A stretch of 64,000 nucleotides of DNA from Actinernus sp. WN-2022 (taxonomy: Eukaryota; Cnidaria; Anthozoa; Actiniaria; Actinernidae), in assembly GCA_030867875.1 (NCBI GenBank), contig JAOWCC010001589.1, positions 76,035,537 through 76,099,536 on the forward strand, read 5' to 3'. Both the position numbers and the translations under genes were made by a program. Below, one piece after another: positions 22,744-32,657 of this stretch (position 1 is the stretch's first letter; each line of letters starts with the position of its first letter). The notes under the pieces are model-generated. The model worked only from the letters and a program-made list of their open reading frames with translations, was not told the origin of the DNA and ran no database searches.

Positions 22744-22879
22744 TTCCGGAAAGTATATCTTATTAAGGTCCAATGGGAATCACTTAGGAACAATGGTGTC
22801 TAGCTTGGGGCTTGTTCCGGAAAAGGATTGGGTCTGAGTCGTCCGAGTTCGTGGAATTAACAAATAAAAACCAATCAAA

Positions 22880-23890
22880 CTATACAAAAGTATTTCCATT
22901 TGGTTTCAGTGGTCTAGATTCGCTGGAAATGCGTTTGAAGTAAGATCCTTTCTTCATCGAACCTGCTCTGCTTGAATTTCTCAACTCCACGCTACTTTTA
23001 AGCGACGTATGGCTCGAAATAGTATGCCAAGTTTTATTCCAAAGGATAGCCAAAAAAGCTTTCTTGAAGTCCGCAATTCTGTAACTGTAAAGTACTGGAT
23101 TAACAACAGAGTTACTGTAATGCAATATCTTTGAGAAGTACACAAGTTTGGGGTCGATATAACATCCACGACAAAAGTACACCACTGTGTTTACTACCAT
23201 AAATGGAGTCCAAGCAGCGACAAAGAGAACGCTCACGAGAAATAAAATGAACGCCAGCTTGACTTCCTTGTTTTGCGTCCAAAAGTTTGTGTCATGCTTC
23301 CTTAGCTTGACGATCCACCAAATCGCAACGTAAGTGGCGAGAATAATGATGAGAGGAACAAAAAACAGAACCAACAGAACATAAAACCGCGGTATGATGG
23401 ATATCTCCTTCTTGGGGATGAACAAGCTAAAAGCTCCTAGGGCTAGAAGCCACGCCATTGTTAACACAATCAGGTACCCATCTTTGGAGGACACGCGATG
23501 ATTGATAGGCCAGCCAATAGCGTAGAGTCTCTCAAGACTTATTAACATAAGGTGGAGGATGGAAGAGATGCCAGAAAAGGCATCCAACGCAAGGTAGGCT
23601 CTGTAAAGCGTCGATACCATCCAATCAGTGCTCTTGAGCCAAATCGTGATCATTGTCGCCATCCACATTGGCATGGAGATCAACCCCACGAGGACGTCAG
23701 CAACGGAGAGTCCAACTATGAAAAAGTTTGTCCTGGTGCGTAACCTTTTGAACCGCGTAAAGGCTATGATCACAAGGGAGTTGCCAAATATGGCAGCAAT
23801 TGCAAGTACCCCATTAAGGACACACCATGTTACGATTTCGACCAAGTCCATCTGTTGATAATTCGCTTGTATCGCTGATGAATTGTTCAT
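22880..23890 (-). CDS. Class A (rhodopsin-family) GPCR, adenosine-receptor-like
   Basis: A single 336-codon frame. Seven hydrophobic segments are visible. Family marks: N37 in TM1 (GNSLV), D65 in TM2 (SVADVLVG), ERL at 120-122 in place of DRY, W147 in TM4, P179 in TM5, WTPF at 227-230 in TM6, and NPVLY at 264-268 in TM7 followed by YRIADFKKAF (helix 8). The CxxC in ECL3 (C240, C243) plus SVVNP and YRI are very like adenosine receptors. There is no cysteine at the top of TM3 or in ECL2, so the usual disulfide is missing, as in melanocortin and lysophospholipid receptors. N-glycosylation sequons lie at residues 2-5; the tail is rich in Ser, Lys and Arg. It would sit in the plasma membrane and signal through G proteins. 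The ligand is unknown. The minus-strand text CTTTCAG|GC just upstream (23903/23902) suggests a 5' UTR intron. Confidence 0.93.
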   Translation of the reverse strand: MNNSSAIQANYQQMDLVEIVTWCVLNGVLAIAAIFGNSLVIIAFTRFKRLRTRTNFFIVGLSVADVLVGLISMPMWMATMITIWLKSTDWMVSTLYRAYLALDAFSGISSILHLMLISLERLYAIGWPINHRVSSKDGYLIVLTMAWLLALGAFSLFIPKKEISIIPRFYVLLVLFFVPLIIILATYVAIWWIVKLRKHDTNFWTQNKEVKLAFILFLVSVLFVAAWTPFMVVNTVVYFCRGCYIDPKLVYFSKILHYSNSVVNPVLYSYRIADFKKAFLAILWNKTWHTISSHTSLKSSVELRNSSRAGSMKKGSYFKRISSESRPLKPNGNTFV

Positions 23891-23935
23891 TTTCGATGGA
23901 GCCTGAAAGTTATAGGATACACATAAATTAATACA

Positions 23936-24055
23936 TTGAGTGGTTAGCTCAGGTGGTAGGGTACGGTCTGGAGTGCGGAAGGTCAGGGGTTCAAATCCCG
24001 GCAGCGTCCTTGGGAAAGGACGTATAATTTATATAATACGTTCACTTGGCCTTGT
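23936..24055 (+). mobile_element. tRNA-like SINE
   Basis: TGGTTAGCTCAGGTGG matches the tRNA A box and GGGGTTCAAATCCC the B box, 33 bases apart. The D stem can pair with wobble, but the anticodon stem does not and the acceptor stem is missing, so this is not a working tRNA gene. About 55 bases of body follow. It lies only about 45 bases upstream of the GPCR start codon, probably within its 5' intron. Confidence 0.7.
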
Positions 24056-24061
24056 CTCCTT

Positions 24062-24540
24062 CCTACATACATAAACTTTATTTAGACACGGTAATATCTT
24101 CAGTTATTTACATATAAAATTTAGATTAATAATTAAATACTGTTTTACATGATAGCCGTGTACAAAATGGTAATAGAAATAGTATAGATATTGTAATTAA
24201 AAATATATTATGAATATTTAAAAAACCGTTATATCACGGTTGAGCGTGCGCATCTGATAATCACATTTGGGTGAGGTTTCTCTTAAAGGCTCGCATAAAT
24301 TCAGATGTTCTTACATGATCTGGAAGTTGATTCCAGACCTTGGCACCACTATAGGATATACTGTTTTTAGAAAATCAGTTTTGGGTTTGGGTAGGTTAAG
24401 CTTTTTTGTCAAATGCCTTAGGTCATAGACACTATGTCTGTATGTAAATAGGTCTTTTAGGTATTTGGGAGACATTTCATTTAATATTTTGAACATTAGT
24501 ACAGCTTTCTGCTTTTTTCGTCTATTTATCAATTATTTAT
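24062..24540 (-). pseudogene. LINE ORF2 C-terminal remnant
   Basis: The minus frame 24532-24311 gives the conserved LINE tail RRKKQKAVLMFKILNEMSP and NLPKPKTDFLK. A one-base frameshift at about 24360 then moves to a second frame with SYSGAKVWNQLPDHVR and a stop at about 24271. The 3' UTR ends AATAAAGTTTATGTATGTA at about 24066-24084. This is a third LINE family in the window, 5'-truncated and broken. Confidence 0.85.
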
Positions 24541-24924
24541 CTTCTAATCTAATTTATATGAGGGTGACCTAAACGAACCTGTTGTGTTATTTCGAGAAAG
24601 AGTACGGGATTGTCTCCCGACACAACAGCCTGGTATTCGGATGAGGTACTCATCAGATTGAAAATTGCACGGCAGTACATTGCGCCACAATAGCAGTCCG
24701 TATCACAAAAATAACCTGGTGAAGCGCATTTAATATATATTCATATAGAATTTGCGCTATTAATATAAATGAATACCTTTTAATTTATTTAAACATTAAT
24801 GCTTATGAATATTTCATAAAACAATATATGTTGGATTCTGTAAGAACCTAGATTATTTACTCAAAATGACTTAAGTTTGCTCCAGGATCCAGTTCGTGTT
24901 TATGTTTATGTGCACTTTATATAT

Positions 24925-25045
24925 ATTTATATAATAGATAGTTACTAACGCGCTCTCTGATTGGTCAAAAACCATTTATGTTTATGAGAGTATAGACACA
25001 TAGAAAGTAGGAACAAACCAATCAGAGCGCGCGGTACTTGGGACA
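24925..25045. repeat. Inverted repeat with GCGCTCTGATTGG arms
   Basis: AACGCGCTCTCTGATTGGTC (about 24949) is inverted at about 25018-25037 (CCAATCAGAGCGCGC). The same GCGCGCTCTGATTGG word ends the repeat at 26401-26505 and, as GCGCACTGATTGG, that at 7922-8140, so these termini may be related. Confidence 0.5.
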
Positions 25046-25117
25046 TGACGTCATTTCATCAGGATTTCCATGTGTCTATAAAAAAATTGAAAATCAAAAT
25101 GGCGGAGTGACATATTT

Positions 25118-25180
25118 GCACATTATCTCAGAAGGAGCCTTAGAAACGTAGGTCCCTTTTGTGTTAATGTACATGATCTT
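25118..25180 (+). repeat. Direct repeat F, left copy
   Basis: CACATTATCTCAGAAGGAGC followed by CTTAGAAACGTAGGTC and TTTTGTGTTAATGTACATGA. The right copy at 26332-26393 has the same order with few changes. The two copies bracket the nested inverted repeats between them. No LTR features are present. Confidence 0.7.
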
Positions 25181-25580
25181 GTATGCTTCTTAGTTTCAAT
25201 ACCCAGTAACTCACTTTTCAGTGCTTTATTTAAAGGGCAAATGACAGTTTCTGACTTTTCTGACCTATCTATCCCATAATTTCTTTGGGTGACATATATT
25301 CCATAATTTCTTTATTTGAGATGTCGCCATTTTGCACCTTGTCAGACAAAAACGCCATTTTAGGACATTACATGCAAGTAGAGATAAGTGCCTAATCGTG
25401 TCCGAAAATGAATCTAGAGGAATAGCCCGTTGTAAACAGTTTTGCTGTTTAGCGCATTGAAAGTCATTACAACAGCGTAACAGCGCCGTGTTAAAGTTTA
25501 GGTTAAACTAGCCTGCAATGCAGACGTATTTTTTCACTCATAAATTCGAAGAAAAGTAACGTCTGCTTACCCGAGCGCTT

Positions 25581-25786
25581 AATAGACCCTTTCAGCTTGC
25601 CTGTTTGTTGCCCCATTTCAGCCGGACCACGTGACAGTTCTCCAGAGGGTTCAATGGCTTTGTTTTCCAATTATATAAATTGGTACATTTCCTCTTGGGA
25701 TACAGCAAAACAAAAATACATTACTCAAGGGAAAAGTCACGTGGTCTGAAATGGGGCAACAAACAGGCAAGCTGAAAGGGTCTATT
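25581..25786. mobile_element. Foldback MITE, 206 bp
   Basis: Terminal inverted repeats of about 50 bases: AATAGACCCTTTCAGCTTGC, then CTGTTTGTTGCCCCATTTCA, then CCACGTGAC, mirrored at the right end. The interior is AT-rich and non-coding. Confidence 0.9.
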
Positions 25787-25788
25787 GA

Positions 25789-26036
25789 CTCTTCTTAATA
25801 TTTATGCGCATATAATTAGCTACTCGAAAACGAGGCTATCCCCGCATCGTTGCTCAGCTGAAAAGCAAAATGGCGTCGCGGACGGAATATTGCTGTGTTC
25901 CTCTATGCGTTGGAGACAAAAGGAAAAATACTGAATTGTCCTATCGAACTCGGATGCACGTTGCGGCAACCACGATGCGGGGATAGCCTCGTTTTCGAGT
26001 AGTGAATTAGATATGCGCATAAATATTAAGAAGAGT
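25789..26036. mobile_element. Foldback MITE carrying a THAP-domain start
   Basis: Arms of about 60 bases (ACTCTTCTTAATATTTATGCG; CTACTCGAAAACGAGGCTAT; CCCCGCATCGT) are mirrored at 25968-26036. The interior of about 115 bases is not palindromic and carries the coding fragment at 25870-25986. Confidence 0.88.
25870..25986 (+). pseudogene. THAP zinc-finger N-terminal fragment
   Basis: ATG 25870 opens 38 codons beginning MASRTEYCCVPLC, with KRKNTELSY about ten residues later. CCVPxC...(K/R)...LSY is the start of the THAP C2CH zinc finger, a DNA-binding domain of P-element-type transposases and of several animal proteins. The second half of the finger (the C-x2-H pair and AVPTIF-type box) is missing: the frame runs into the right inverted arm and stops. 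It is a captured or retained first-exon piece, not a functional protein. Start context AAAATGG is good. Confidence 0.75.
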
Positions 26037-26331
26037 GAATTAGTTTCCAATATGCAAGAATGACGTCGCACCTTTTTCTGCCCAATCAAAGCCATTGTTA
26101 GAATTTTAGTGAATTGGCGCGCCAGTGAACACTCTTCTATGATTGGTCAATGGCAAATGTATTGTCTGAATTCCTTTTAAATGTAACATTACATCACTTT
26201 CCAGGACATGAAAGGTAAAATATGATTGGCCCATAACACAACGAGGTGTGCATATTGGAAACTAAGTATGCGCTCGGGTAAGCAGACGTTACTTAAGACG
26301 TAAGGTTACGCTAAGGTTACACAAGTTGAGG

Positions 26332-26393
26332 CACATTATCTCAAAAGGAGCCTTAGAAACGAAGGTCTCTTTTGTGTTAATGTGCCTGATATA
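26332..26393 (+). repeat. Direct repeat F, right copy
   Basis: Mirrors 25118-25180 in the same orientation: CACATTATCTCAAAAGGAGC, CTTAGAAACGAAGGTC, TTTTGTGTTAATGTGCCTGA. Confidence 0.7.
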
Positions 26394-26400
26394 TTTATTT

Positions 26401-26505
26401 AGTATATACCACACAAGTCGGAATATATAGTGCTTTTCGCGCGCTCTGATTGGCTACTCAAACTCGTAATATCCTCCACTATTCACCTCCTGGGTTGGAG
26501 ACAAA
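26401..26505. repeat. TATACCACAC-terminus repeat, left part
   Basis: TAGTATATACCACACAAGTC and CGCGCTCTGATTGGCTACTC match the unit at 7922-8020. An inverted end, ACTTGTGTGGTATATACTAA, lies at about 27426-27445, so this may be the left end of a composite element of about 1 kb into which the MITE at 27015-27377 inserted. Confidence 0.6.
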
Positions 26506-26559
26506 ATGGCTTGTTGGCCATCCTAAACATTAGGATGGGGTGTGCCGCTGAGCCCTTGA

Positions 26560-26900
26560 AACCCTTACTCTGTTCCAGGCCAAGAAATCGTATTTTTGCG
26601 ACCCTGTTCCAGACAGAATGGCAAAAAAGGTACCCTGTTCCAGGCTAGAAACAACAAAAACATACCCTGTTCCAGGCAAAATGGCAAAAAAATCTCCTTT
26701 TCCATACCAGGCTAGCATCTGATATGATACACGCGAGACGTTGTGCTCCACTCGCCACTCGAATCATAAACAGATAAACGGACTCTGCGTTTGCAGCGAC
26801 AAGGGCCCGTGAATAACTCAAACTGTCCCGAGGCCCTTCCAAAAATTGCGACCCTGTTCCAGACCAAAACAGTGATTTATATACCCTGTCGGCCAGGCTA
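26560..26900. repeat. Irregular repeat with core CCTGTTCCAGRC
   Basis: The word (A)CCCTGTTCCAGGC/GAC occurs at about 26567 (as CTCTGTTCCAGGC), 26601, 26633, 26664 and 26851, separated by AATGGCAAAAAA or AAACAACAAAAA-type spacers; variants occur at about 26704 and 26883. Spacing is irregular (30-35 bases in the first block). Not coding. Confidence 0.7.
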
Positions 26901-27014
26901 AGAATTGTCAAAAACAAAACACTGTCGAGCGGCACGTACCCGTATAGCCTATATATGGGGTCCTATATATGGGGGCCTATATATGGAGGCCTCGCGTGCG
27001 ACTGAAGTTAAGTA

Positions 27015-27377
27015 GGGACCTTAAGCAACCAGGACGGCGACGGCAGTGACGACGGGACGTAGAAAGAACGTTCTCCCGAAATTTGGTGTTTATTATTTCC
27101 CTTGTTCTCCTTCAATTGCTTTTCACAACCAGATTTTCGAAAAATATAATGACTATAAAGTTCTGATCACGCCGAAAGAAAAATGATTTTATTTACTTTC
27201 AACGTTCGCGTTGTCTTTAAAACGTACAATGGGGTTTTCACGTTCTGTTTTTGCAGAGAACGGTGAAAATGTAGGCGACTGCGTGCATTTTCACGTGCAG
27301 TTATTGTATTTTGTAATTAAGGCTATTGTTTTATGCCGTCGTCCTAGACGTTGCCGTCGTGGTTGCTTTAAGGTCCC
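27015..27377. mobile_element. MITE family GGGACC, copy 2 (TA target)
   Basis: Bounded by TA|GGGACCTTAAGCAACC and GGTTGCTTTAAGGTCCC|TA: TA target duplication and inverted termini of about 20 bases that continue into GACGGCGACGGC / GCCGTCGTCC. The interior matches 3887-4220. Best preserved member, so it defines the ends. Confidence 0.9.
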
Positions 27378-27409
27378 TAGTATTCACTATGGCTTTTTGA
27401 ACTAATTTG

Positions 27410-27670
27410 AGGCTGGTCTTTTCACTTGTGTGGTATATACTAAAACAATTATTCCCATCCGTGTCGGTGACGAGCGGTGGATATTTCCCTCGCCGCTCAG
27501 TATAAATATCTACTATTCAAACTATTCATTGTTTTGGGTCTCCAGCGCGAAGCCGTCACTTGTTTATGGTTTTAAAATGTTTTGAACTGACTTGAGGCCC
27601 CTGGCTATTTCACTTGTGTGGTATATTCACTATTAAAACAAGTATTTCCATCAGTGTCGGTGACTAGTCA
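27410..27670. repeat. Two tandem-like units with TGTGTGGTATAT
   Basis: Units at about 27410-27475 and 27592-27668 share TTGAGGC, TTCACTTGTGTGGTATAT, AAAACAA and TCCATC(A/C)GTGTCGGTGAC. They match 8099-8140. Confidence 0.65.
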
Positions 27671-27855
27671 CATCCACTTTGGGGAAAATACAAATGCGTC
27701 ACGGCTTTAAACCATTCAGTGAGATTGATGAAAATCGAGAGACAGGTGTATGCGTGAAGTTTCACTGTGGCAAGAATAAAAATGATGAGATTACTGGATA
27801 AATACTGCGAAATCGAGCTCTTCGAAACGACGGGAAGCCTTCATGTTAGAAGTAC

Positions 27856-27988
27856 ATAATGGTCTCTCAAATAATCGAGAGTCTCGGCAAAATTCAAGCA
27901 ATCTCGAAATCTCGGCGTTTCAAAAAAGTCTCGGATTTTGAAACAAGGGTCTCGGCGCCTCGGCGAGTCTCGGATTTGACCATTATAT
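27856..27988. mobile_element. TCTCGG-rich short element
   Basis: Ends ATAATGGTC / GACCATTAT are inverted. Inside, GTCTCGG or TCTCGA occurs about seven times, mostly in one orientation. The same word-rich design recurs at 57346-57712 with different termini. Confidence 0.6.
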
Positions 27989-27989
27989 A

Positions 27990-29185
27990 CCATGTTGGAA
28001 GATGCTCGTTAGGGAAGATTACTGGCGACGGTTAACTCCTTTAAGATAGCTTACTAACGAGACTTGATAACAGGTACAAACTGTCGAAGAAATTAATATT
28101 ATAGAAGCGTAAGTTTTGCAAAAAATGAGTTTAGAAATCAATAGAACCAATTAATTCGACTACAACTAAAAGCGGCTTGCACATCCTTTGAGCTTCAAAA
28201 CAAAACCCCATTGCGTGAGGTTTATTAATCGCGAGTTTTGGTGTATCACACTCCCGTCAGTTTGGTCACTTCACATTACACATATCGTGTACTAATATTA
28301 ACTCTCTCTCTCTCTCTCTCTAACCTGCAGTCTTCAGTAGTTTGTAGTTGTAAATATAGTCTCAGTTTTCCTCATAAAGATCAAAACGGTTTAGTTTCGC
28401 ACGCCCGAAGTTTACTACCGAAATTTATATCACACCCAAACGTATCGGTGTTTTCCTGAAGTTAAAATTATGATTTACTGCTCAGATAACACAGGAAATG
28501 GGGTAAATCTCGCTATTACTATTACATAAGTGATTTCTGACTAAAAGGAAACTGGTTGTCCATTATATCTCACAAAACACAAAATAAACACAAAAAGACA
28601 AATGGTCAAATGGACAGGTTATGAAATCACCGGCGTTAATTATAGAAACTACTATGCTTATAGGAATTGATCGTGATCTGGAAGGTTTTGTTTCGCGTTT
28701 CAGCCTTCTTTTGTTATACTTAATTTCGGGAACGATGCACGTAAAACTAAGATTGAACAAATTGAAACACATTGGTTACAAAAATTGTGCACCAACGATG
28801 TTTTGTTCTTTATTAATTTCAACAGTTGGTTACATAAAGTTCTCCAGAGGGCCACTGAATTTTATGGCAAAAGGTATTTAAACATGCCATCGAGTGAAGT
28901 AGTCGCTATTTATTTACACAGCAAAGTCAGTGAAAAATGAAGAGCACTTATATAATTTAACATTTCTGAATGGCTGTGGTATAAAAATACTTGACTTAGC
29001 TTTGATGGACAAGAATCATATATTTAGCTATAGTTTCCTTTTTGGCCTCGCAGTTTGGGAAATTAATGAATCTCGTCAAACGCATAGTGCTATTAACACT
29101 GCAAAATACAACTGTGAGTGAGAATACATTTCTTTTGGCAGGATGCCCAGTTTACGACTCGAGTTTCTAAATTTAGAGAAGTTGG
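27990..29185. other. No gene recognised
   Basis: A (CT)n microsatellite lies at about 28302-28322. Frames such as 28621-28881 plus lack domains or splice support. Confidence 0.5.
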
Positions 29186-29189
29186 TGAA

Positions 29190-29907
29190 TACCGTAAAGT
29201 TCCGAAAGTAACGGCCTCGGATCGTTATTTTCGCCGGGGGTCGTTACTTTCGGGGGGTCGCTACTTTAGTTTATAAAGGCGGAGAATACTCTGGGGAATT
29301 CCATCTGAAATCGTGAACAGCATGAAAACATATCCACAACTGTGGTTAAGACGGTACTCTATTTTATACCTGTTGTTAGATATGGCGGGCTGAATTTAGT
29401 GTTTATATTGATCTCATTGCCGGTTTGTCCCAGCGCTTAACTGTTTGCATACTTTGTGTAGTCTTTTCCCTCTACATATTCACAAATAGAAGAGCTCCTG
29501 ATCTAGATACTGTTAATATCAGCCGTGGGGTTAAGTTTGCCCTTAAATTCTTTTCGCTGACCCTTTAGCCCCTTTTTAACTTTAACGTCGTAGAGACAGG
29601 GAATCTAAACGCCACGGCCTTGAACCCAGACATCGGGCACGGCTTTTGCTTTGGCCAGATACTTGACATGACAGTATGTGATATTCTTATCCAACAACGG
29701 TTGATACAGGACTTAATTCTGCTAGGCTATCAGGCATGTGGCCCACAGTAAAGAAAAAAATCGGGGGTCGTTATATAATTTGGGAGAGGTCGCTACTTTC
29801 GGGATTCAGTATTTGCAGCCATCAAATTTTATCGTTACTTTCCGGGGGTCGCTACTTTCGGTGGTCGTTATTTTTGGGGGGTCGTACTTCGGGAAACTTT
29901 ACGGCAT
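29190..29907. mobile_element. Inverted-repeat element with subterminal GGGGTCG array
   Basis: Ends TACCGTAAAGTTCCGAAAGT and GGGAAACTTTACGGCA are imperfect inverted repeats. Next to each end are copies of GGGGGTCG(C/T)TACTTTCGG: two or three near 29235-29275, five or six near 29762-29893, all in the same orientation. No transposase is encoded. Subterminal repeats of this sort often bind transposase in cut-and-paste elements; which superfamily is unclear. Confidence 0.75.
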
Positions 29908-29929
29908 ATAATTATGAATTAATTAATAT

Positions 29930-30895
29930 GGGTCATTAAATGTATGAAACAAAAGGCGAGAGCGGCTCAAAACCCGCCCGATAAGCAATAAATACCTTTT
30001 CCGTTTTATCACATAACGAAAGCAGCGAAGAAACCAAGGACGGATCCTTTCAAAAATATTTCACCCCTTCGATGTATAATTACAATAATCATATAGATAA
30101 GGTGAAGTAAAATAATATATAAACACAGGAAATCGGAAAATCGGTCGGTAAAACAAATGCCAATCTTTGATTGGCTGGGATATTGGTGGTATATGAGGGA
30201 TGAATTTTACTCTTGAAGTCTCTAATCTATTTGTGGCTTTGCTACTGACTCAACAATAAATTCATCCACATTTAGATGAAATCCAATGAATATTTTTAAA
30301 GAAATGCTGTCGTCATTAGGAGTTTTCTATGTCTTGAAACGTTTTTACACGGATAATTAATTATGCATACATCTATAAAGAACCGGCTTTCGTATGTGTT
30401 ATCTAACGGATCATAATAAATTACGCGACAATAAAGTTATCTAAAGTTCATGATTACCTCCTGGTACTGTCTAAAAAAAAAATCAAAATTATTAATGTCA
30501 AACCTAAAAATCACAATCACCTACATGCACTATCTGAAAGTTCTAGTGGATGTACAGGTGAAAACGTATAAAGGTTAAATAAGTTACGTATACACCATTA
30601 CAATACTAAACCAAGAAGAGTTAAAATAACATACAATAACTGTCAAAATGTAGAGGCTAATAATTAACGAATGTATAGGGAATTAAGTAATAAAGGTACA
30701 AAGAAGAACATACTAGTACAGTAAACTTATATATATATTAACTAAGAACAGGTGAGAAGATATTTATTTTCCTTTTTTTCTAAACATTCTTAAGGTAAAG
30801 GTAAAGGTTATATATTCCAATTTGCAACATCAGAGTATTGCTTCACACTAAACTTGCCATAATTATATTTTGATTGGTATCTGAACGTGTGTTAT
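29930..30895. other. No gene recognised
   Basis: AT-rich, no open frame above 60 codons, no long inverted repeat. Confidence 0.5.
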
Positions 30896-30899
30896 AACT

Positions 30900-31103
30900 A
30901 TACAGGGACGGCACAGCCGTGGGGGAGGGGGGGGGGGGACTTTTTTGCCCAATAAATATTTTGCCTTGTTACTTCTCAGACAGTTTTAGACTATAGTTTG
31001 GTCATACCGGCTCAATATTAACCATTTTTAGCCCCTCCCCCCCTCCCAACACACATTTTTTAGCTCCCCCACTTGAAATTTCGCTCCACCGTCCCTGCTA
31101 TAT
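30900..31103. mobile_element. MITE-like element with CAGGGACGG ends
   Basis: TATACAGGGACGG at the left is inverted at the right (CCGTCCCTGCTATA). Next to them are GGGGGAGGGGGGGGGGGG (left) and CCCCTCCCCCCCTCCC (right of centre), which can pair. About 200 bases, non-coding. Confidence 0.65.
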
Positions 31104-31109
31104 ACTGTA

Positions 31110-32050
31110 GAACTGCGCCTGAAGTAGTAAACAAAATCATAGAGTAAGTTGTTTTGATGTCTATAAACTAGTTCACCAAGTTGTTGCTTATTAATTTGGA
31201 ATACGTTTAAAATGTGAACTTTATCAAATCAATACAGATCATCTATCTCATAATTTTTTTAACATTTCAGTGACCTTTCTAATAGACATGACTGGACAAT
31301 GACAGTTAAAATTAAAGCAAGTATACAAAAACGAAAAGCCATTTAAAGTTCTCTTCCCACAGCACCCGATTAGTTTTCGATGAGTTGTGACACTACATGA
31401 CTATCCTATACCCGGGCGGGAACAAATTGGGCGGGCACGCGCGCATGCGTACGTCACTGCCGAGGTCTCTTGAACACTGGGATCGCAGAATTGAAATAAG
31501 TTGGGGAAAGGGGACTATTAATCGGTCTAAAAGGTAATTGTGATCGCCATGGAGGAACAAAATTGGACTTGGGGTTAGCGTGAGGTTTATGGCAATTTTC
31601 CAGGCAAATTCGCGATACGAGGGAATTTTTGGCGATCGCCATCGTTGGATGCGATGTAACTGGATCACCAGCCTTGTCATTTCCCACAGACGGCACAAGC
31701 TCAAAGTTTGAAATTACTTGACGGTTGAAATACAGAGCTTGTATGAAATTTCAAACATCTGACATTTTATCAAACTAAATAGCAAACGAAGAACACAATA
31801 AACTTGCTTTGATGAAGATTATGTTGAATTATTCGTTTGCACGTGACGTCACCACGAGCTCATCAAAAAAATAAAATCGAAGTATATATCCTATAAAGCT
31901 GTTTCTTTTACAGTTTGTAGAGATCCGTGATATGCATCACAGAAAATTTAAGGACGGTAGGATGTTTTGCTTCCGAGTTAAAAGGTGTGAATTCTGTCCC
32001 ACGAACCTAATCCGGCATCAGGATCACGTTTCAGATACGGTCGTGAAAAT
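31110..32050. other. No gene recognised
   Basis: Two overlapping minus frames of 80 and 103 codons (31393-31704) have no recognisable domain. A GC-rich spot with GCGCGCATGCG lies at about 31438. Possibly a decayed repeat. Confidence 0.4.
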
Positions 32051-32052
32051 CA

Positions 32053-32657
32053 CCCGGGGGGGGGGGGGGGGTACTCCTGTTTGTGACGTATTATGTATGT
32101 GCCGCCCGGGTGGGTCAGGATTTTGAGCTCAGTTTGGGCAGGTAGGGTCAGGGTTTTGACCTGATTTGGGCAGATCAGGGTAAGGATTTGAGTATAATTT
32201 GGGTGCAGTCAGGGTCGGGGTTCAGTATTTTTTAGGCAGTTCATTTTTTTTAGCTACTATGTCAAAACAAGACATTCTGTTGCCGCATTTTGATCGCCTA
32301 CCCACATGCAAGCACTGAGGTTCCCATACATCGTGACGCCGCTAATTCGTACTTCAGTACAAGTTTATCTATGTACTTCATCTGCTGATTTGTTTACCCA
32401 ATGCCACGTCCCGACTTGAAATGTTCCGTATTTTGCATGAAATCCCGGTACGCGGTATACCGGCCAGGATATATATCCGACCGTGTTTTGAAAACAATTT
32501 AAAGAAGGGGCAATCAGGTTTTTTTTCCCCAAAAAGGGGGCAATCAGGGTTTTGGAGCTCGGATTGGGTCAAACAGGGTCAGGGTTTGAGCCTCTTGGCC
32601 TCACATACATACCCATTTTTCATGTAAGTACCCCCCCCCCCCCCCCCCCCCCCGGGG
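32053..32657. mobile_element. Element with poly-G/poly-C termini
   Basis: The left end is CCC followed by G18 then TACTCC; the right end is AAGTAC followed by a C run of about 26 and GGGG, an inverted arrangement. The interior repeats TCAGGGTTTTGA-type words at both ends (TCAGGATTTTGAGCTC, TCAGGGTTTTGACC, CAGGGTCAGGGTTTGAG). The size is about 600 bases with no coding sequence. The G runs may form quadruplexes. Confidence 0.7.

Larger units (their letters stand above)
25555..26295. mobile_element. Outer inverted-repeat element holding two nested foldbacks
   Basis: AGTAACGTCTGCTTACCCGA at about 25555 is inverted at about 26274-26296 (TCGGGTAAGCAGACGTTACT). Between these ends lie the elements at 25581-25786 and 25789-26036. 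The remainder (26040-26270) has no coding features. Confidence 0.7.

Noticed and set aside
23936..24010. Functional tRNA gene upstream of the GPCR
   Set aside because: A and B boxes are good but the anticodon stem does not pair and there is no acceptor stem; a tRNA-derived SINE fits better.
25118..26393. Direct repeats F as LTRs of a retrotransposon
   Set aside because: Only about 60 bases long, no TG...CA ends, no primer-binding site, no polyprotein between them.
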